Part shown: positions 1 to 14,922 of the stretch, in pieces
How the letters are laid out: every line of letters begins with the position of its first letter
How positions within the stretch are numbered: position 1 is the stretch's first letter
DNA from: Piscicola geometra
Taxonomy: Eukaryota > Annelida > Clitellata > Hirudinida > Piscicolidae
DNA length: 64,000 bases
Assembly: GCA_943735955.1 (NCBI GenBank)
Contig: OX030964.1
Location: 8,561,107 to 8,625,106, forward strand
Direction: 5' to 3'
Translations under genes and position numbers: made by a program
The notes under the pieces: generated by a model
Database searches by the model: none
Seen by the model: only the letters and a program-made list of their open reading frames with translations
What the model was told of the DNA's origin: nothing

Positions 1-238
1 AGATGATCAAGATGAGGAGAATGAAGATGATGATGATGAAGAGGATGATAGAATGAAGATGATCAAGATGAAGATGAAGATGATGAAGATGAAGAGGATG
101 ATGATGAAGATGAAGAAGATGAAGAGGATGATGAAGATGAAGATGATGAAGATGAAGATGATGAAGATGAAGAGGATGAAGATTATGAAGATGAAAAAGA
201 TGAAGAGGATGAAGATGAAGAGGATGAAGATGAGGATG

Positions 239-318
239 ATAGGATGGAGATGATGATTATGAAGAGGATGAAGATGAAGAGGATGAAGATGAAGAGGATG
301 AAGAGGATGATAGGATGA
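239..318 (+). repeat. First copy of a 616-bp-spaced duplicate inside the proximal domain
   Basis: The stretch starting AGGATGGAGA at 241, followed by a GATTATGAAGAGG word, is repeated at 857 with a constant offset of 616 bp. The rare GATTATG word (TTA at 257 and 873) falls at matching places. The offset equals 11 x 56, which fits the ~56-bp rhythm of the GAGGATGATAGGATG landmark. The second copy has one substitution (GATGATGATTATG becomes GATAATGATTATG) and is a little shorter before the next landmark. Confidence 0.7.
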
Positions 319-854
319 AGATGATGAAGATGAAGATGATGAAGACGATGAGGATGAAGAGGATGATTGGATGAAGATGATGAAGATGAAGATGATGAAG
401 ATGAAGATGATGAAGATGAAGATGATGAAGATGAAGATGATGAAGATGAAGAGGATGATAGGATGAAGATGAAGAGGATCGAAATGATGAAGATGAAGAT
501 GATGAAGATGAGGATGATAGGATGAAGATGATGAAAATGAAGAGGATGAAGATGATGATGATGAAGAGGATGATAGGATGAAGATGATGAAGATAAAGAT
601 GATGAAGATGAAAAAGATGATGATGAAGATGAAGAAGATGAAGAGGATGATGAAGATGAAGATGATGAAGATGAAGATGAGGATGATAGGATGAAGATGA
701 TGAGGATGATGAAGATGAAGAAGAGGATGAAGACGAAGAGGATGAAGATGAAGATGAAGAGGATGAAGATGAAAAGGATGATGATGAAGATGAAGAAGAT
801 GAAGAGGAAGATGAAGATGAAGATGATGAAGATGAAGAGGATGAGATGAGGATG

Positions 855-918
855 ATAGGATGGAGATAATGATTATGAAGAGGATGAAGATGAAGAGAAT
901 GAAGAGGATGATAGGATG
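855..918 (+). repeat. Second copy of the 616-bp-spaced duplicate
   Basis: This matches 239-318 at an offset of 616 bp and shares the rare GATTATGAAGAGG word. It lies immediately before the switch to the GATGAAGAC satellite at about 930. The duplicated proximal material therefore directly flanks the boundary. Confidence 0.7.
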
Positions 919-3419
919 AAGATGAAGATGATGAAGACGATGAAGACGATGAAGACGACGAAGACGATGAAAACGATGAAGACGATGAAGACGATGAAGA
1001 CGGTGAAGACGGTGAAGACGATGAAGACGATGAAGACGATAAAGACGATGAAGACGATGAAGACGATGAAGACGAACGATGAAGACGATGAAGACGGTAA
1101 AGACGATGAAGACGATGAAGACGATGAAGACGATGAAGACGAACGATGAAGACGATGCAGACGATGAAGACGATGAAGACGATGAAGACGATGAAGAGGA
1201 TGAAGACGGTGAAGACGATGAAGACGATGAAGTCGATGAAGACGATGAAGACGATGAAGACGATGAAGACGATGAAGACGGTGAAGACGATGAAGACGAT
1301 GAAGACGATGAAGACGATGAAGACGATGAAGACGAAGAAGACGATGAAGAGGATGAAGACGGTGAAGACGATGAAGACGATGAAGACGATGAAGACGATG
1401 AAGACGATGAAGACGATGAAGACGATGAAGACGATGAAGACGGTGAAGACGATGAAGACGGTGGAGACGATGAAGACGATGAAGACGATGAAGACGATGA
1501 AGACGAACGATGAAGACGATGAAGACGATGAAGACGATGAAGACGATGAAGACGATGAAGACGGTGAAGACGATGAAGACGGTGGAGACGATGAAGACGA
1601 TGAAGACGATGTAGACGATGAAGACGATGAAGACGATGAAGACGATGAAAACGATGAAGACGATGAAGACGATGAAGACGATGAAGACGATGAAGACGAA
1701 CGATGAAGACGATGGAGACGATGAAGACGATGAAGACGATGAAGACGATGAAGACGAACGATGAAGACGATGAAGACGATGAAGACGATGAAGACGATGA
1801 AGACGGTGAAGACGGTGAAGACGATGAAAACGATGAAGACGATGAAGACGATGAAGACAATGAAGACGATGAAAACGATGAAGACGATGAAGACGATGAA
1901 GACGATGAAGTCGATGAAGACGGTGGAGACGATGAAGACGATGAAGACGATGAAGACGATGAAGACGGTGAAGACGATGAAGACGATGAAGACGATGAAG
2001 ACGATGAAGACGATGAAGACGAACGATGAAGACGATGAAGACGATGAAGACGATGAAGTCGATGAAGACGATGAAGACGATGAAGACGATGAAGACGATG
2101 AAGACGATGAAGACGAACGATGAAGACGATGAAGACGGTGAAGACGATGAAGACGATGAAGACGATGAAGACGATGAAGACGATGAAGACGGTGAAGACG
2201 ATGAAGACGGTGAAGACGATGAAGACGATGAAGACGATGAAGACGATGAAGACGATGAAGACGGTGAAGACGATGAAGACGATGAAGACGGTGAAGACGA
2301 TGAAGACAATGAAGACGATGAAGACGGTGAAGACGGTGAAGACGATGAAGACGGTGAAGACGGTGAAGACGATGAAGACGATGAAGACGATGAAGACGAT
2401 GAAGACGATGAAGACGATAAAGACGATGAAGACGGTGAAGACGGTGAAGACGATGAAGACGATGAAGACGATGAAGACGATGAAGACGATAAAGACGAAA
2501 GATGAAGACGATGAAGACGATGGAGACGATGAAGACGATGAAAACGATGAAGACGGTGAAGACGATGAAGACGATGAAGACGGTGAAGACGATGAAGACG
2601 ATGAAGACGATGAAGACGGTGAAGACGGTGAAGACGATGAAGACGGTGAAGACGGTGAAGACGATGAAGACGATGAAGACGATGAAGACGATGAAGACGA
2701 TGAAGACGATAAAGACGATGAAGACGGTGAAGACGGTGAAGACGATGAAGACGATGAAGACGGTGAAGACGGTGAAGACGATGAAGACGGTGAAGACGGT
2801 GAAGACGATGAAGACGATGAAGACGATGAAGACGATGAAGACGATGAAGACGATAAAGACGATGAAGACGGTGAAGACGGTGAAGACGATGAAGACGATG
2901 AAGACGATGAAGACGATGAAGACGATGAAGACGATGGAGACGATGAAGACGATGAAAACGATGAAGACGATGAAGACGATGAAGACGATGAAGACGATGA
3001 AGACGATGAAGACGATAAAGACGATGAAGACGAAAGATGAAGACGATGAAGACGATGAAGACGATGAAGACGGTGAAGACAATGAAGACGATGAAGACGG
3101 TGAAGACGATGAAGACGATGAAGACGATGAAGACGGTGAAGACGGTGAAGACGATGAAGACGGTGAAGACGGTGAAGACGATGAAGACGATGAAGACGAT
3201 GAAGACGATGAAGACAATGAAGACGATGAAAACGATGAAGACGATGAAGACGATGAAGACGATGAAGTCGATGAAGACGATGAAGACGATGAAAACGATG
3301 AAGACGATGAAGACGATGAAGACGATGAAAACGATGAAGACGATGAAGACGATGAAGACGATGAAGACGATGAAGACGATGAAGACGAACGATGAAGACG
3401 ATGCAGACGATGAAGACGA

Positions 3420-4527
3420 TGAAGACGATGAAGACGATGAAGACGATGAAGTCGATGAAGACGATGAAGACGAACGATGAAGACGATGAAATCGATGAAG
3501 ACGGTGAAGACGATGAAGACGATCAAGACGATGAAGACGATGAAGACGATGAAGACGATGAAGACGATGAAGACGATGAAGAGGATGAAGACGGTGAAGA
3601 CGATGAAGAAGATGAAGACGATGAAGACGATGAAGACGATGAAGACGATGAAGACGGTGAAGACGATGAAGACGGTGGAGACGATGAAGACGATGAAGAC
3701 GATGAAGACGATGAAGACGGTGAAGACGATGAAGACGATGAAGACGGTGAAGACGATGAAGACGGTGGAGACGATGAAGACGATGAAGACGATGTAGACG
3801 ATGAAGACGATGAAGACGATGAAGACGATGAAAACGATGAAGACGATGAAGACGATGAAGACGATGAAGACGATGAAGACGAACGATGAAGACGATGGAG
3901 ACGATGAAGACGATGAAGACGATGAAGACGATGAAGACGAACGATGAAGACGATGAAGACGATGAAGACGATGAAGACGATGAAGACGATGAAGACGATG
4001 AAGACGATGAAGACGATGAAGTCGATGAAGACGATGAAGACGAACGATGAAGACGATGAAATCGATGAAGACGGTGAAGACGATGAAGACGATCAAGACG
4101 ATGAAGACGATGAAGACGATGAAGACGATGAAGACGATGAAGACGATGAAGAGGATGAAGACGGTGAAGACGATGAAGAAGATGAAGACGATGAAGACGA
4201 TGAAGACGATGAAGACGATGAAGACGGTGAAGACGATGAAGACGGTGGAGACGATGAAGACGATGAAGACGATGAAGACGATGAAGACGGTGAAGACGAT
4301 GAAGACGATGAAGACGGTGAAGACGATGAAGACGGTGGAGACGATGAAGACGATGAAGACGATGTAGACGATGAAGACGATGAAGACGATGAAGACGATG
4401 AAAACGATGAAGACGATGAAGACGATGAAGACGATGAAGACGATGAAGACGAACGATGAAGACGATGGAGACGATGAAGACGATGAAGACGATGAAGACG
4501 ATGAAGACGAACGATGAAGACGATGAA
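3420..4527 (+). repeat. 570-bp direct tandem duplication
   Basis: Two near-identical segments lie at a constant offset of 570 bp (about 3420-3957 and 3990-4527). Both carry GATGAAATCGATGAAG, GATCAAGAC, GAAGAGGATGAAG and GAAGAAGATG in the same order. A further copy of the same marker order starts near 7505. It shares even more of its left flank with the first copy (offset 4086), including the rare GATGCAGAC unit at 3401 and 7487. Edges are approximate. Confidence 0.8.
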
Positions 4528-5699
4528 GACGATGAAGACGATGAAGACGATGAAGACGGTGAAGACGGTGAAGACGATGAAAACGATGAAGACGATGAAG
4601 ACGATGAAGACAATGAAGACGATGAAAACGATGAAGACGATGAAGACGATGAAGACGATGAAGTCGATGAAGACGGTGGAGACGATGAAGACGATGAAGA
4701 CGATGAAGACGATGAAGACGATGAAGACGAACGATGAAGACGATGAAGACGATGAAGACGATGAAGTCGATGAAGACGATGAAGACGATGAAGACGATGA
4801 AGACGATGAAGACGATGAAGACGAACGATGAAGACGATGAAGACGGTGAAGACGATGAAGACGATGAAGACGATGAAGACGATGAAGACGATGAAGACGA
4901 TGAAGACGATGAAGACGGTGAAGACGATGAAGACGGTGAAGACGATGAAGACGATGAAGACGATGAAGACGATGAAGACGATGAAGACGGTGAAGACGAT
5001 GAAGACGATGAAGACGGTGAAGACGATGAAGACGATGAAGACGATGAAGACGGTGAAGACGGTGAAGACGATGAAGACGGTGAAGACGGTGAAGACGATG
5101 AAGACGATGAAGACGATGAAGACGATGAAGACGATGAAGACGATGAAGACGGTGAAGACGATGAAGACGATGAAGACGATGAAGACGGTGAAGACGGTGA
5201 AGACGATGAAGACGGTGAAGACGGTGAAGACGATGAAGACGATGAAGACGATGAAGACGATGAAGACGATGAAGACGATAAAGACGATGAAGACGGTGAA
5301 GACGGTGAAGACGATGAAGACGATGAAGACGATGAAGACGATGAAGACGATAAAGACGAAAGATGAAGACGATGAAGACGATGGAGACGATGAAGACGAT
5401 GAAAACGATGAAGACGGTGAAGACGATGAAGACGATGAAGACGGTGAAGACGATGAAGACGATGAAGACGATGAAGACGGTGAAGACGGTGAAGACGATG
5501 AAGACGGTGAAGACGGTGAAGACGATGAAGACGATGAAGACGATGAAGACGATGAAGACGATGAAGACGATGAAGACGATGAAGACGGTGAAGACGATGA
5601 AGACGATGAAGACGGTGAAGACGGTGAAGACGATGAAGACGATGAAGACGGTGAAGACGGTGAAGACGATGAAGACGGTGAAGACGGTGAAGACGATGA

Positions 5700-7070
5700 A
5701 GACGATGAAGACGATGAAGACGATGAAGACGATGAAGACGATAAAGACGATGAAGACGGTGAAGACGGTGAAGACGATGAAGACGATGAAGACGATGAAG
5801 ACGATGAAGACGATGAAGACGATGGAGACGATGAAGACGATGAAAACGATGAAGACGATGAAGACGATGAAGACGATGAAGACGATAAGACGATGAAGAC
5901 GATAAAGACGATGAAGACGAAAGATGAAGACGATGAAGACGATGAAGACGATGAAGACGGTGAAGACGATGAAGACGATGAAGACGGTGAAGACGATGAA
6001 GACGATGAAGACGATGAAGACGGTGAAGACGGTGAAGACGATGAAGACGGTGAAGACGGTGAAGACGATGAAGACGATGAAGACGATGAAGACGATGAAG
6101 ACAATGAAGACGATGAAAACGATGAAGACGATGAAGACGATGAAGACGATGAAGTCGATGAAGACGATGAAGACGATGAAGACGATGAAGACGATGAAGA
6201 CGATGAAGACGATGAAGACGGTGAAGACGATGAAGACGGTGGAGACGATGAAGACGATGAAAACGATGTAGACGATGAAGACGATGAAGACGATGAAGAC
6301 GATGAAGACGATGTAGACGATGAAGACGATGAAGACGATGAAGACGATGAAAACGATGAAGACGATGAAGACGATGAAGACGATGAAAACGATGAAGACG
6401 ATGAAGACGATGAAGACGATGAAGACGATGAAGACGATGAAGACGATGAAGACGATGAAGACGATGAAGACGATGAAGACGATGAAGACGATGAAGACGA
6501 TGAAGACGATGAAGACGATAAAGACGATGAAGACGGTGAAGACGGTGAAGACGATGAAGACGATGAAGACGATGAAGACGATGAAGACGATGAAGACGAT
6601 GAAGACGATGAAGACGATAAAGACGATGAAGACGGTGAAGACGGTGAAGACGATGAAGACGATGAAGACGATGAAGACGATGAAGACGATGAAGACGATG
6701 GAGACGATGAAGACGATGAAAACGATGAAGACGATGAAGACGATGAAGACGATGAAGACGATAAGACGATGAAGACGATAAAGACGATGAAGACGAAAGA
6801 TGAAGACGATGAAGACGATGAAGACGATGAAGACGGTGAAGACGATGAAGACGATGAAGACGGTGAAGACGATGAAGACGATGAAGACGATGAAGACGGT
6901 GAAGACGGTGAAGACGATGAAGACGGTGAAGACGGTGAAGACGATGAAGACGATGAAGACGATGAAGACGATGAAGACAATGAAGACGATGAAAACGATG
7001 AAGACGATGAAGACGATGAAGACGATGAAGTCGATGAAGACGATGAAGACGATGAAGACGATGAAGTCGA
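5700..7070 (+). repeat. 876-bp direct duplication marked by an 8-bp unit
   Basis: The segment around 5700-6190 recurs at an offset of 876 bp (about 6576-7070). Each copy holds the rare 8-bp unit GATAAGAC (near 5884 and 6761) followed by GATAAAGAC and a GAAAGATG truncated unit, then the same succession of GGT variants. Related copies with the 8-bp unit appear near 9196 and 11517. The shared single-base deletion indicates descent from one ancestor block. Confidence 0.75.
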
Positions 7071-10000
7071 TGAAGACGATGAAGACGATGAAAACGATGA
7101 AGACGATGAAGACAATGAAGACGATGAAAACGATGAAGACGATGAAGACGATGAAGACGATGAAGTCGATGAAGACGATGAAGACGATGAAAACGATGAA
7201 GACGATGAAGACGATGAAGACGATGAAGACGAAGGATGAAGACGATGGAGACGATGAAGACGATGAAGACGGTGAAGACGATGAAGACGATGAAGACGAA
7301 CGATGAAGACGATGAAGACGATGAAGACGATGAAGACGATGAAGACGATGAAGACGATGAAGACGATGAAGACGATGAAAACGATGAAGACGATGAAGAC
7401 GATGAAGACGATGAAAACGATGAAGACGATGAAGACGATGAAGACGATGAAGACGATGAAGACGATGAAGACGAACGATGAAGACGATGCAGACGATGAA
7501 GACGATGAAGACGATGAAGACGATGAAGACGATGAAGTCGATGAAGACGATGAAGACGAACGATGAAGACGATGAAATCGATGAAGACGGTGAAGACGAT
7601 GAAGACGATCAAGACGATGAAGACGATGAAGACGATGAAGACGATGAAGACGATGAAGACGATGAAGAGGATGAAGACGGTGAAGACGATGAAGAAGATG
7701 AAGACGATGAAGACGATGAAGACGATGAAGACGATGAAGACGGTGAAGACGATGAAGACGGTGGAGACGATGAAGACGATGAAGACGATGAAGACGATGA
7801 AGACGAACGATGAAGACGATGAAGACGATGAAGACGATGAAGACGATGAAGACGGTGAAGACGATGAAGACGGTGGAGACGATGAAGACGATGAAGACGA
7901 TGTAGACGATGAAGACGATGAAGACGATGAAGACGATGAAAACGATGAAGACGATGAAGACGATGAAGACGATGAAGACGATGAAGACGAACGATGAAGA
8001 CGATGGAGACGATGAAGACGATGAAGACGATGAAGACGATGAAGACGAACGATGAAGACGATGAAGACGATGAAGACGATGAAGACGATGAAGACGGTGA
8101 AGACGATGAAGACGATGAAGACGATGAAGACGATGAAGACGAACGATGAAGACGATGAAGACGGTGAAGACGATGAAGACGATGAAGACGATGAAGACGA
8201 TGAAGACGATGAAGACGATGAAGACGATGAAGACGGTGAAGACGATGAAGACGGTGAAGACGATGAAGACGATGAAGACGATGAAGACGATGAAGACGAT
8301 GAAGACGGTGAAGACGATGAAGACGATGAAGACGGTGAAGACGATGAAGACGATGAAGACGATGAAGACGGTGAAGACGGTGAAGACGATGAAGACGGTG
8401 AAGACGGTGAAGACGATGAAGACGATGAAGACGATGAAGACGATGAAGACGATGAAGACGATGAAGACGGTGAAGACGATGAAGACGATGAAGACGGTGA
8501 AGACGATGAAGACGATGAAGACGATGAAGACGGTGAAGACGGTGAAGACGATGAAGACGGTGAAGACGGTGAAGACGATGAAGACGATGAAGACGATGAA
8601 GACGATGAAGACGATGAAGACGATAAAGACGATGAAGACGGTGAAGACGGTGAAGACGATGAAGACGATGAAGACGATGAAGACGATGAAGACGATAAAG
8701 ACGAAAGATGAAGACGATGAAGACGATGGAGACGATGAAGACGATGAAAACGATGAAGACGGTGAAGACGATGAAGACGATGAAGACGGTGAAGACGATG
8801 AAGACGATGAAGACGATGAAGACGGTGAAGACGGTGAAGACGATGAAGACGGTGAAGACGGTGAAGACGATGAAGACGATGAAGACGATGAAGACGATGA
8901 AGACGATGAAGACGATGAAGACGATGAAGACGGTGAAGACGGTGAAGACGATGAAGACGATGAAGACGGTGAAGACGGTGAAGACGATGAAGACGGTGAA
9001 GACGGTGAAGACGATGAAGACGATGAAGACGATGAAGACGATGAAGACGATGAAGACGATAAAGACGATGAAGACGGTGAAGACGGTGAAGACGATGAAG
9101 ACGATGAAGACGATGAAGACGATGAAGACGATGAAGACGAACGATGAAGACGATGAAGACGATGAAGACGATGAAAACGATGAAGACGATGAAGACGATA
9201 AGACGATGAAGACGATAAAGACGATGAAGACGAAAGATGAAGACGATGAAGACGATGAAGACGATGAAGACGGTGAAGACGATGAAGACGATGAAGACGG
9301 TGAAGACGATGAAGACGATGAAGACGATGAAGACGGTGAAGACGGTGAAGACGATGAAGACGGTGAAGACGATAAAGACGATGAAAACGAACGATGAAGA
9401 CGATGGAGACGATGAAGACGATGAAGACGATGAAGACGATGAAGACGATGAAGACGAACGATGAAGACGATGAAGACGATGAAGACGATGAAGACGATGA
9501 AGACGATGAAGACGATGAAGACGGTGAAGACGATGAAGACGGTGGAGACGATGAAGACGATGAAGACGATGTAGACGATGAAGACGATGAAGACGATGAA
9601 GACGATGAAAACGATGAAGACGATGAAGACGATGAAGACGATGAAAACGATGAAGACGATGAAGACGATGAAGACGATGGAGACGATGAAGACGGTGAAG
9701 ACGGTGAAGACGATGAAGACGATGAAGACGGTGAAGACGATGAAGACGATGAAGACGATGAAGACGATGAAGACGATGAAGACGGTGAAGACGGTGAAGA
9801 CGATGAAGACGGTGAAGACGGTGAAGACGATGAAGACGATGAAGACGATGAAGACGATGAAGACAATGAAGACGATGAAAACGATGAAGACGATGAAGAC
9901 GATGAAGACGATGAAGACGATGAAGACGAACGATGAAGACGATGAAGACGGTGAAGACGATGAAGACGATGAAGACGATGAAGTCGATGAAGACGATGAA

Positions 10001-13000
10001 GACGATGAAAACGATGAAGACGATGAAGACGATGAAGACGATGAAGACGAAGGATGAAGACGATGGAGACGATGAAGACGATGAAGACGGTGAAGACGAT
10101 GAAGACGATGAAGACGAACGATGAAGACGATGAAGACGATGAAGACGATGAAGACGATGAAGACGATGAAGACGGTGAAGACGGTGAAGACGATGAAAAC
10201 GATGAAGACGATGAAGACGATGAAGACAATAAAGACGATGAAAACGATGAAGACGATGAAGACGATGAAGACGATGAAGTCGATAAAGACGGTGGAGACG
10301 ATGAAGACGATGAAGACGATGAAGACGATGAAGACGATGAAGACGAACGATGAAGACGAACGATGAAGACGATGAAGACGATGAAGACGATGAAGTCGAT
10401 GAAGACGATGAAGACGATGAAGACGATGAAGACGATGAAGACGATGAAGACGAACGATGAAGACGATGAAGACGGTGAAGACGATGAAGACGATGAAGAC
10501 GATGAAGACGATGAAGACGATGAAGACGATGAAGACGATGAAGACGGTGAAGACGATGAAGACGGTGAAGACGATGAAGACGATGAAGACGATGAAGACG
10601 ATGAAGACGATGAAGACGGTGAAGACGATGAAGACGATGAAGACGGTGAAGACGATGAAGACGATGAAGACGATGAAGACGGTGAAGACGGTGAAGACGA
10701 TGAAGACGGTGAAGACGGTGAAGACGATGAAGACGATGAAGACGATGAAGACGATGAAGACGATGAAGACGATAAAGACGATGAAGACGGTGAAGACGGT
10801 GAAGACGATGAAGACGATGAAGACGATGAAGACGATGAAGACGATAAAGACGAAAGATGAAGACGATGAAGACGATGGAGACGATGAAGACGATGAAAAC
10901 GATGAAGACGGTGAAGACGATGAAGACGATGAAGACGATGAAGACGGTGAAGACGATGAAGACGATGAAGACGATGAAGACGGTGAAGACGGTGAAGACG
11001 ATGAAGACGGTGAAGACGATGAAGACGATGAAGACGATGAAGACGATGAAGACGATGAAGACGATGAAGACGATAAAGACGATGAAGACGGTGAAGACGG
11101 TGAAGACGATGAAGACGATGAAGACGGTGAAGACGATGAAGACGATGAAGACGATGAAGACGATGAAGACGATAAAGACGATGAAGACGAAAGATGAAGA
11201 CGATGAAGACGATGAAGACGATGAAGAAGATAAAGACGATGAAGACGGTGAAGACGGTGAAGACGATGAAGACGATGAAGACGGTGAAGACGGTGAAGAC
11301 GATGAAGACGGTGAAGACGGTGAAGACGATGAAGACGATGAAGACGATGAAGACGATGAAGACGATGAAGACGATAAAGACGATGAAGACGGTGAAGACG
11401 GTGAAGACGATGAAGACGATGAAGACGATGAAGACGATGAAGACGATGAAGACGATGGAGACGATGAAGACGATGAAAACGATGAAGACGATGAAGACGA
11501 TGAAGACGATGAAGACGATAAGACGATGAAGACGATAAAGACGATGAAGACGAAAGATGAAGACGATGAAGACGATGAAGACGATGAAGACGGTGAAGAC
11601 GATGAAGACGATGAAGACGGTGAAGACGATGAAGACGATGAAGACGATGAAGACGGTGAAGACGGTGAAGACGATGAAGACGGTGAAGACGGTGAAGACG
11701 ATGAAGACGATGAAGACGATGAAGACGATGAAGACAATGAAGACGATGAAAACGATGAAGACGATGAAGACGATGAAGACGATGAAGTCGATGAAGACGA
11801 TGAAGACGATGAAAACGATGAAGACGATGAAGACGATGAAGACGATGAAGACGATGAAGACGAACGATGAAGACGATGAAAACGATGAAGACGATGAAGA
11901 CGATGAAGACGATGAAGTCGATGAAGACGATGAAGACGATGAAAACGATGAAGACGATGAAGACGATGAAGACGATGAAGACGATGAAGACGAACGATGA
12001 AGACGATGAAGACGATGAAGACGATGGAGACGATGAAGACGATGAAGACGGTGAAGACGATGAACACGATGAAGACGAACGATGAAGACGATGAAGACGA
12101 TGAAGACGATGAAGACGATGAAGACGATGAAGACGATGAAGACGGTGAAGACGATGAAGACGATGAAGACGATGAAGACGGTGAAGACGATGAAGACGAT
12201 GAAGACGATGAAGACGATGAAGACGATGAAGACGATGAAGACGATGAAGACGATGAAGACGATGAAGACGATGAAGACGGTGAAGACGATGAAGACGATG
12301 AAGACGATGTAGACGATGAAGACGATGAAGACGATGAAGACGATGAAAACGATGAAGACGATGAAGACGATGAAGACGATGAAAACGATGAAGACGATGA
12401 AGACGATGAAGACGATGAAGACGATGAAGACGATGAAGACGATGAAGACGATGAAGACGATGAAGACGATGAAGACGGTGAAGACGGTGAAGACGATGAA
12501 GACGGTGAAGACGGTGAAGACGATGAAGACGATGAAGACGATGAAGACGATGAAGACAATGAAGACGATGAAAACGATGAAGACGATGAAGACGATGAAG
12601 ACGATGAAGTCGATGAAGACGATGAAGACGATGAAAACGATGAAGACGATGAAGACGATGAAGACGATGAAGACGATGAAGACGAACGATGAAGACGATG
12701 GAGACGATGAAGACGATGAAGACGGTGAAGACGATGAAGACGATGAAGACGAACGATGAAGACGATGAAGACGATGAAGACGATGAAGACGATGAAGACG
12801 ATGAAGACGATGAAGACGGTGAAGACGGTGAAGACGATGAAAACGATGAAGACGATGAAGACGATGAAGACAATAAAGACGATGAAAACGATGAAGACGA
12901 TGAAGACGATGAAGACGATGAAGTCGATAAAGACGGTGGAGACGATGAAGACGATGAAGACGATGAAGACGATGAAGACGATGAAGACGAACGATGAAGA

Positions 13001-14922
13001 CGAACGATGAAGACGATGAAGACGATGAAGACGATGAAGTCGATGAAGACGATGAAGACGATGAAGACGATGAAGACGATGAAGACGATGAAGACGAACG
13101 AGGAAGACGATGAAGACGGTGAAGACGATGAAGACGATGAAGACGATGAAGACGATGAAGACGATGAAGACGATGAAGACGATGAAGACGGTGAAGACGA
13201 TGAAGACGGTGAAGACGATGAAGACGATGAAGACGGTGAAGACGATGAAGTCGATAAAGACGGTGGAGACGATGAAGACGATGAAGACGATGAAGACGAT
13301 GAAGACGATGAAGACGAACGATGAAGACGAACGATGAAGACGATGAAGACGATGAAGACGATGAAGTCGATGAAGACGATGAAGACGATGAAGACGATGA
13401 AGACGATGAAGACGATGAAGACGAACGATGAAGACGATGAAGACGGTGAAGACGATGAAGACGATGAAGACGATGAAGACGATGAAGACGATGAAGACGA
13501 TGAAGACGATGAAGACGGTGAAGACGATGAAGACGGTGAAGACGATGAAGACGATGAAGACGATGAAGACGATGAAGACGATGAAGACGGTGAAGACGAT
13601 GAAGACGATGAAGACGGTGAAGACGATGAAGACGATGAAGACGATGAAGACGGTGAAGACGGTGAAGACGATGAAGACGGTGAAGACGGTGAAGACGATG
13701 AAGACGATGAAGACGATGAAGACGATGAAGACGATGAAGACGATAAAGACGATGAAGACGGTGAAGACGGTGAAGACGATGAAGACGATGAAGACGATGA
13801 AGACGATGAAGACGATGAAGACGGTGAAGACGATGAAGACGATGAAGACGATGAATACGGTGAAGACGGTGAAGACGATGAAAACGATGAAGACGATGAA
13901 GACGATGAAGACAATAAAGACGATGAAAACGATGAAGACGATGAAGACGATGAAGACGATGAAGTCGATAAAGACGGTGGAGACGATGAAGACGATGAAG
14001 ACGATGAAGACGATGAAGACGAACGATGAAGACGAACGATGAAGACGATGAAGACGATGAAGACGATGAAGACGATGAAGTCGATAAAGACGGTGGAGAC
14101 GATGAAGACGATGAAGACGATGAAGACGATGAAGACGAACGATGAAGACGAACGATGAAGACGATGAAGACGATGAAGACGATGAAGTCGATGAAGACGA
14201 TGAAGACGATGAAGACGATGAAGACGATGAAGACGATGAAGACGAACGATGAAGACGATGAAGACGGTGAAGACGATGAAGACGATGAAGACGATGAAGA
14301 CGATGAAGACGATGAAGACGATGAAGACGATGAAGACGGTGAAGACGATGAAGACGGTGAAGACGATGAAGACGATGAAGACGATGAAGACGATGAAGAC
14401 GATGAAGACGGTGAAGACGATGAAGACGATGAAGACGGTGAAGACGATGAAGACGATGAAGACGATGAAGACGGTGAAGACGGTGAAGACGATGAAGACG
14501 GTGAAGACGGTGAAGACGATGAAGACGATGAAGACGATGAAGACGATGAAGACGATGAAGACGATAAAGACGATGAAGACGGTGAAGACGGTGAAGACGA
14601 TGAAGACGATGAAGACGATGAAGACGATGAAGACGATGAAGACGGTGAAGACGATGAAGACGATGAAGACGAACGATGAAGACGATGAAGACGATGAAGA
14701 CGATGAAGACGATGAAGACGATGAAGACGGTGAAGACGATGAAGACGGTGGAGACGATGAAGACGATGAAGACGATGTAGACGATGAAGACGATGAAGAC
14801 GATGAAGACGATGAAAACGATGAAGACGATGAAGACGATGAAGACGATGAAAACGATGAAGACGATGAAGACGATGAAGACGATGAAGACGATGAAGACG
14901 ATGAAGACGATAAAGACGAAAG

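Larger units (their letters stand above)
1..929. repeat. Proximal divergent GAT/GAA/GAG-rich repeat domain
   Basis: This stretch is built from GAT, GAA and GAG trinucleotides in irregular order, mostly GATGAAGATGAAG and GATGATGAAG. GAC, the hallmark of the rest of the window, appears only as isolated units (near 338-350 and 727-742). A landmark word, GAGGATGATAGGATG, recurs about ten times at 41 (variant), 232, 303, 359 (variant), 451, 510, 566, 679, 848 and 904. Several spacings are 56, 113 or 169 bp, which suggests a ~56-bp higher-order unit. No coding signal, RNA gene or transposon is visible. The domain probably continues to the left of the window. It may be an older relative of the GATGAAGAC satellite, because changing T to C in GATGAAGAT gives that unit; this is inference. 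Confidence 0.9.
930..10250. repeat. Proximal sub-domain of the satellite
   Basis: This zone is the GATGAAGAC array distinguished by GATCAAGAC (near 3521, 4091, 7608), GATGCAGAC (near 1156, 3401, 7487) and an 8-bp unit GATAAGAC (near 5884, 6761, 9196, and once more at about 11517). GAAAGATG truncated units occur singly here (for example 2502, 3037, 5363, 5924, 6800, 8708, 9237) and not as the 22-bp-spaced pairs found further right. The first 300 bases still contain irregular units such as GACGACGAAGAC near 950, as expected of a transition from the 1-929 domain. Confidence 0.7.

Noticed and set aside
53..253. A small Lys/Met-rich open frame in the proximal domain
   Set aside because: It consists only of ATGAAG and GATGAAG repeat words. 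There is no independent coding evidence.
1..929. Remnant of a real acidic-protein exon (GAT/GAA/GAG codons for Asp/Glu)
   Set aside because: An acidic coding tract could be the source of such repeats. However, there is no conserved flank, and the word order follows a repeat rhythm with insertions and phase changes that are not multiples of three.
4828..7239. A plus-strand gene of ~800 codons, MKT-rich then Asp/Glu-rich
   Set aside because: It is the same satellite read in two frames joined by a truncated unit. Many equivalent frames occur throughout the array, each starting and ending at GAAC or GAAA units.
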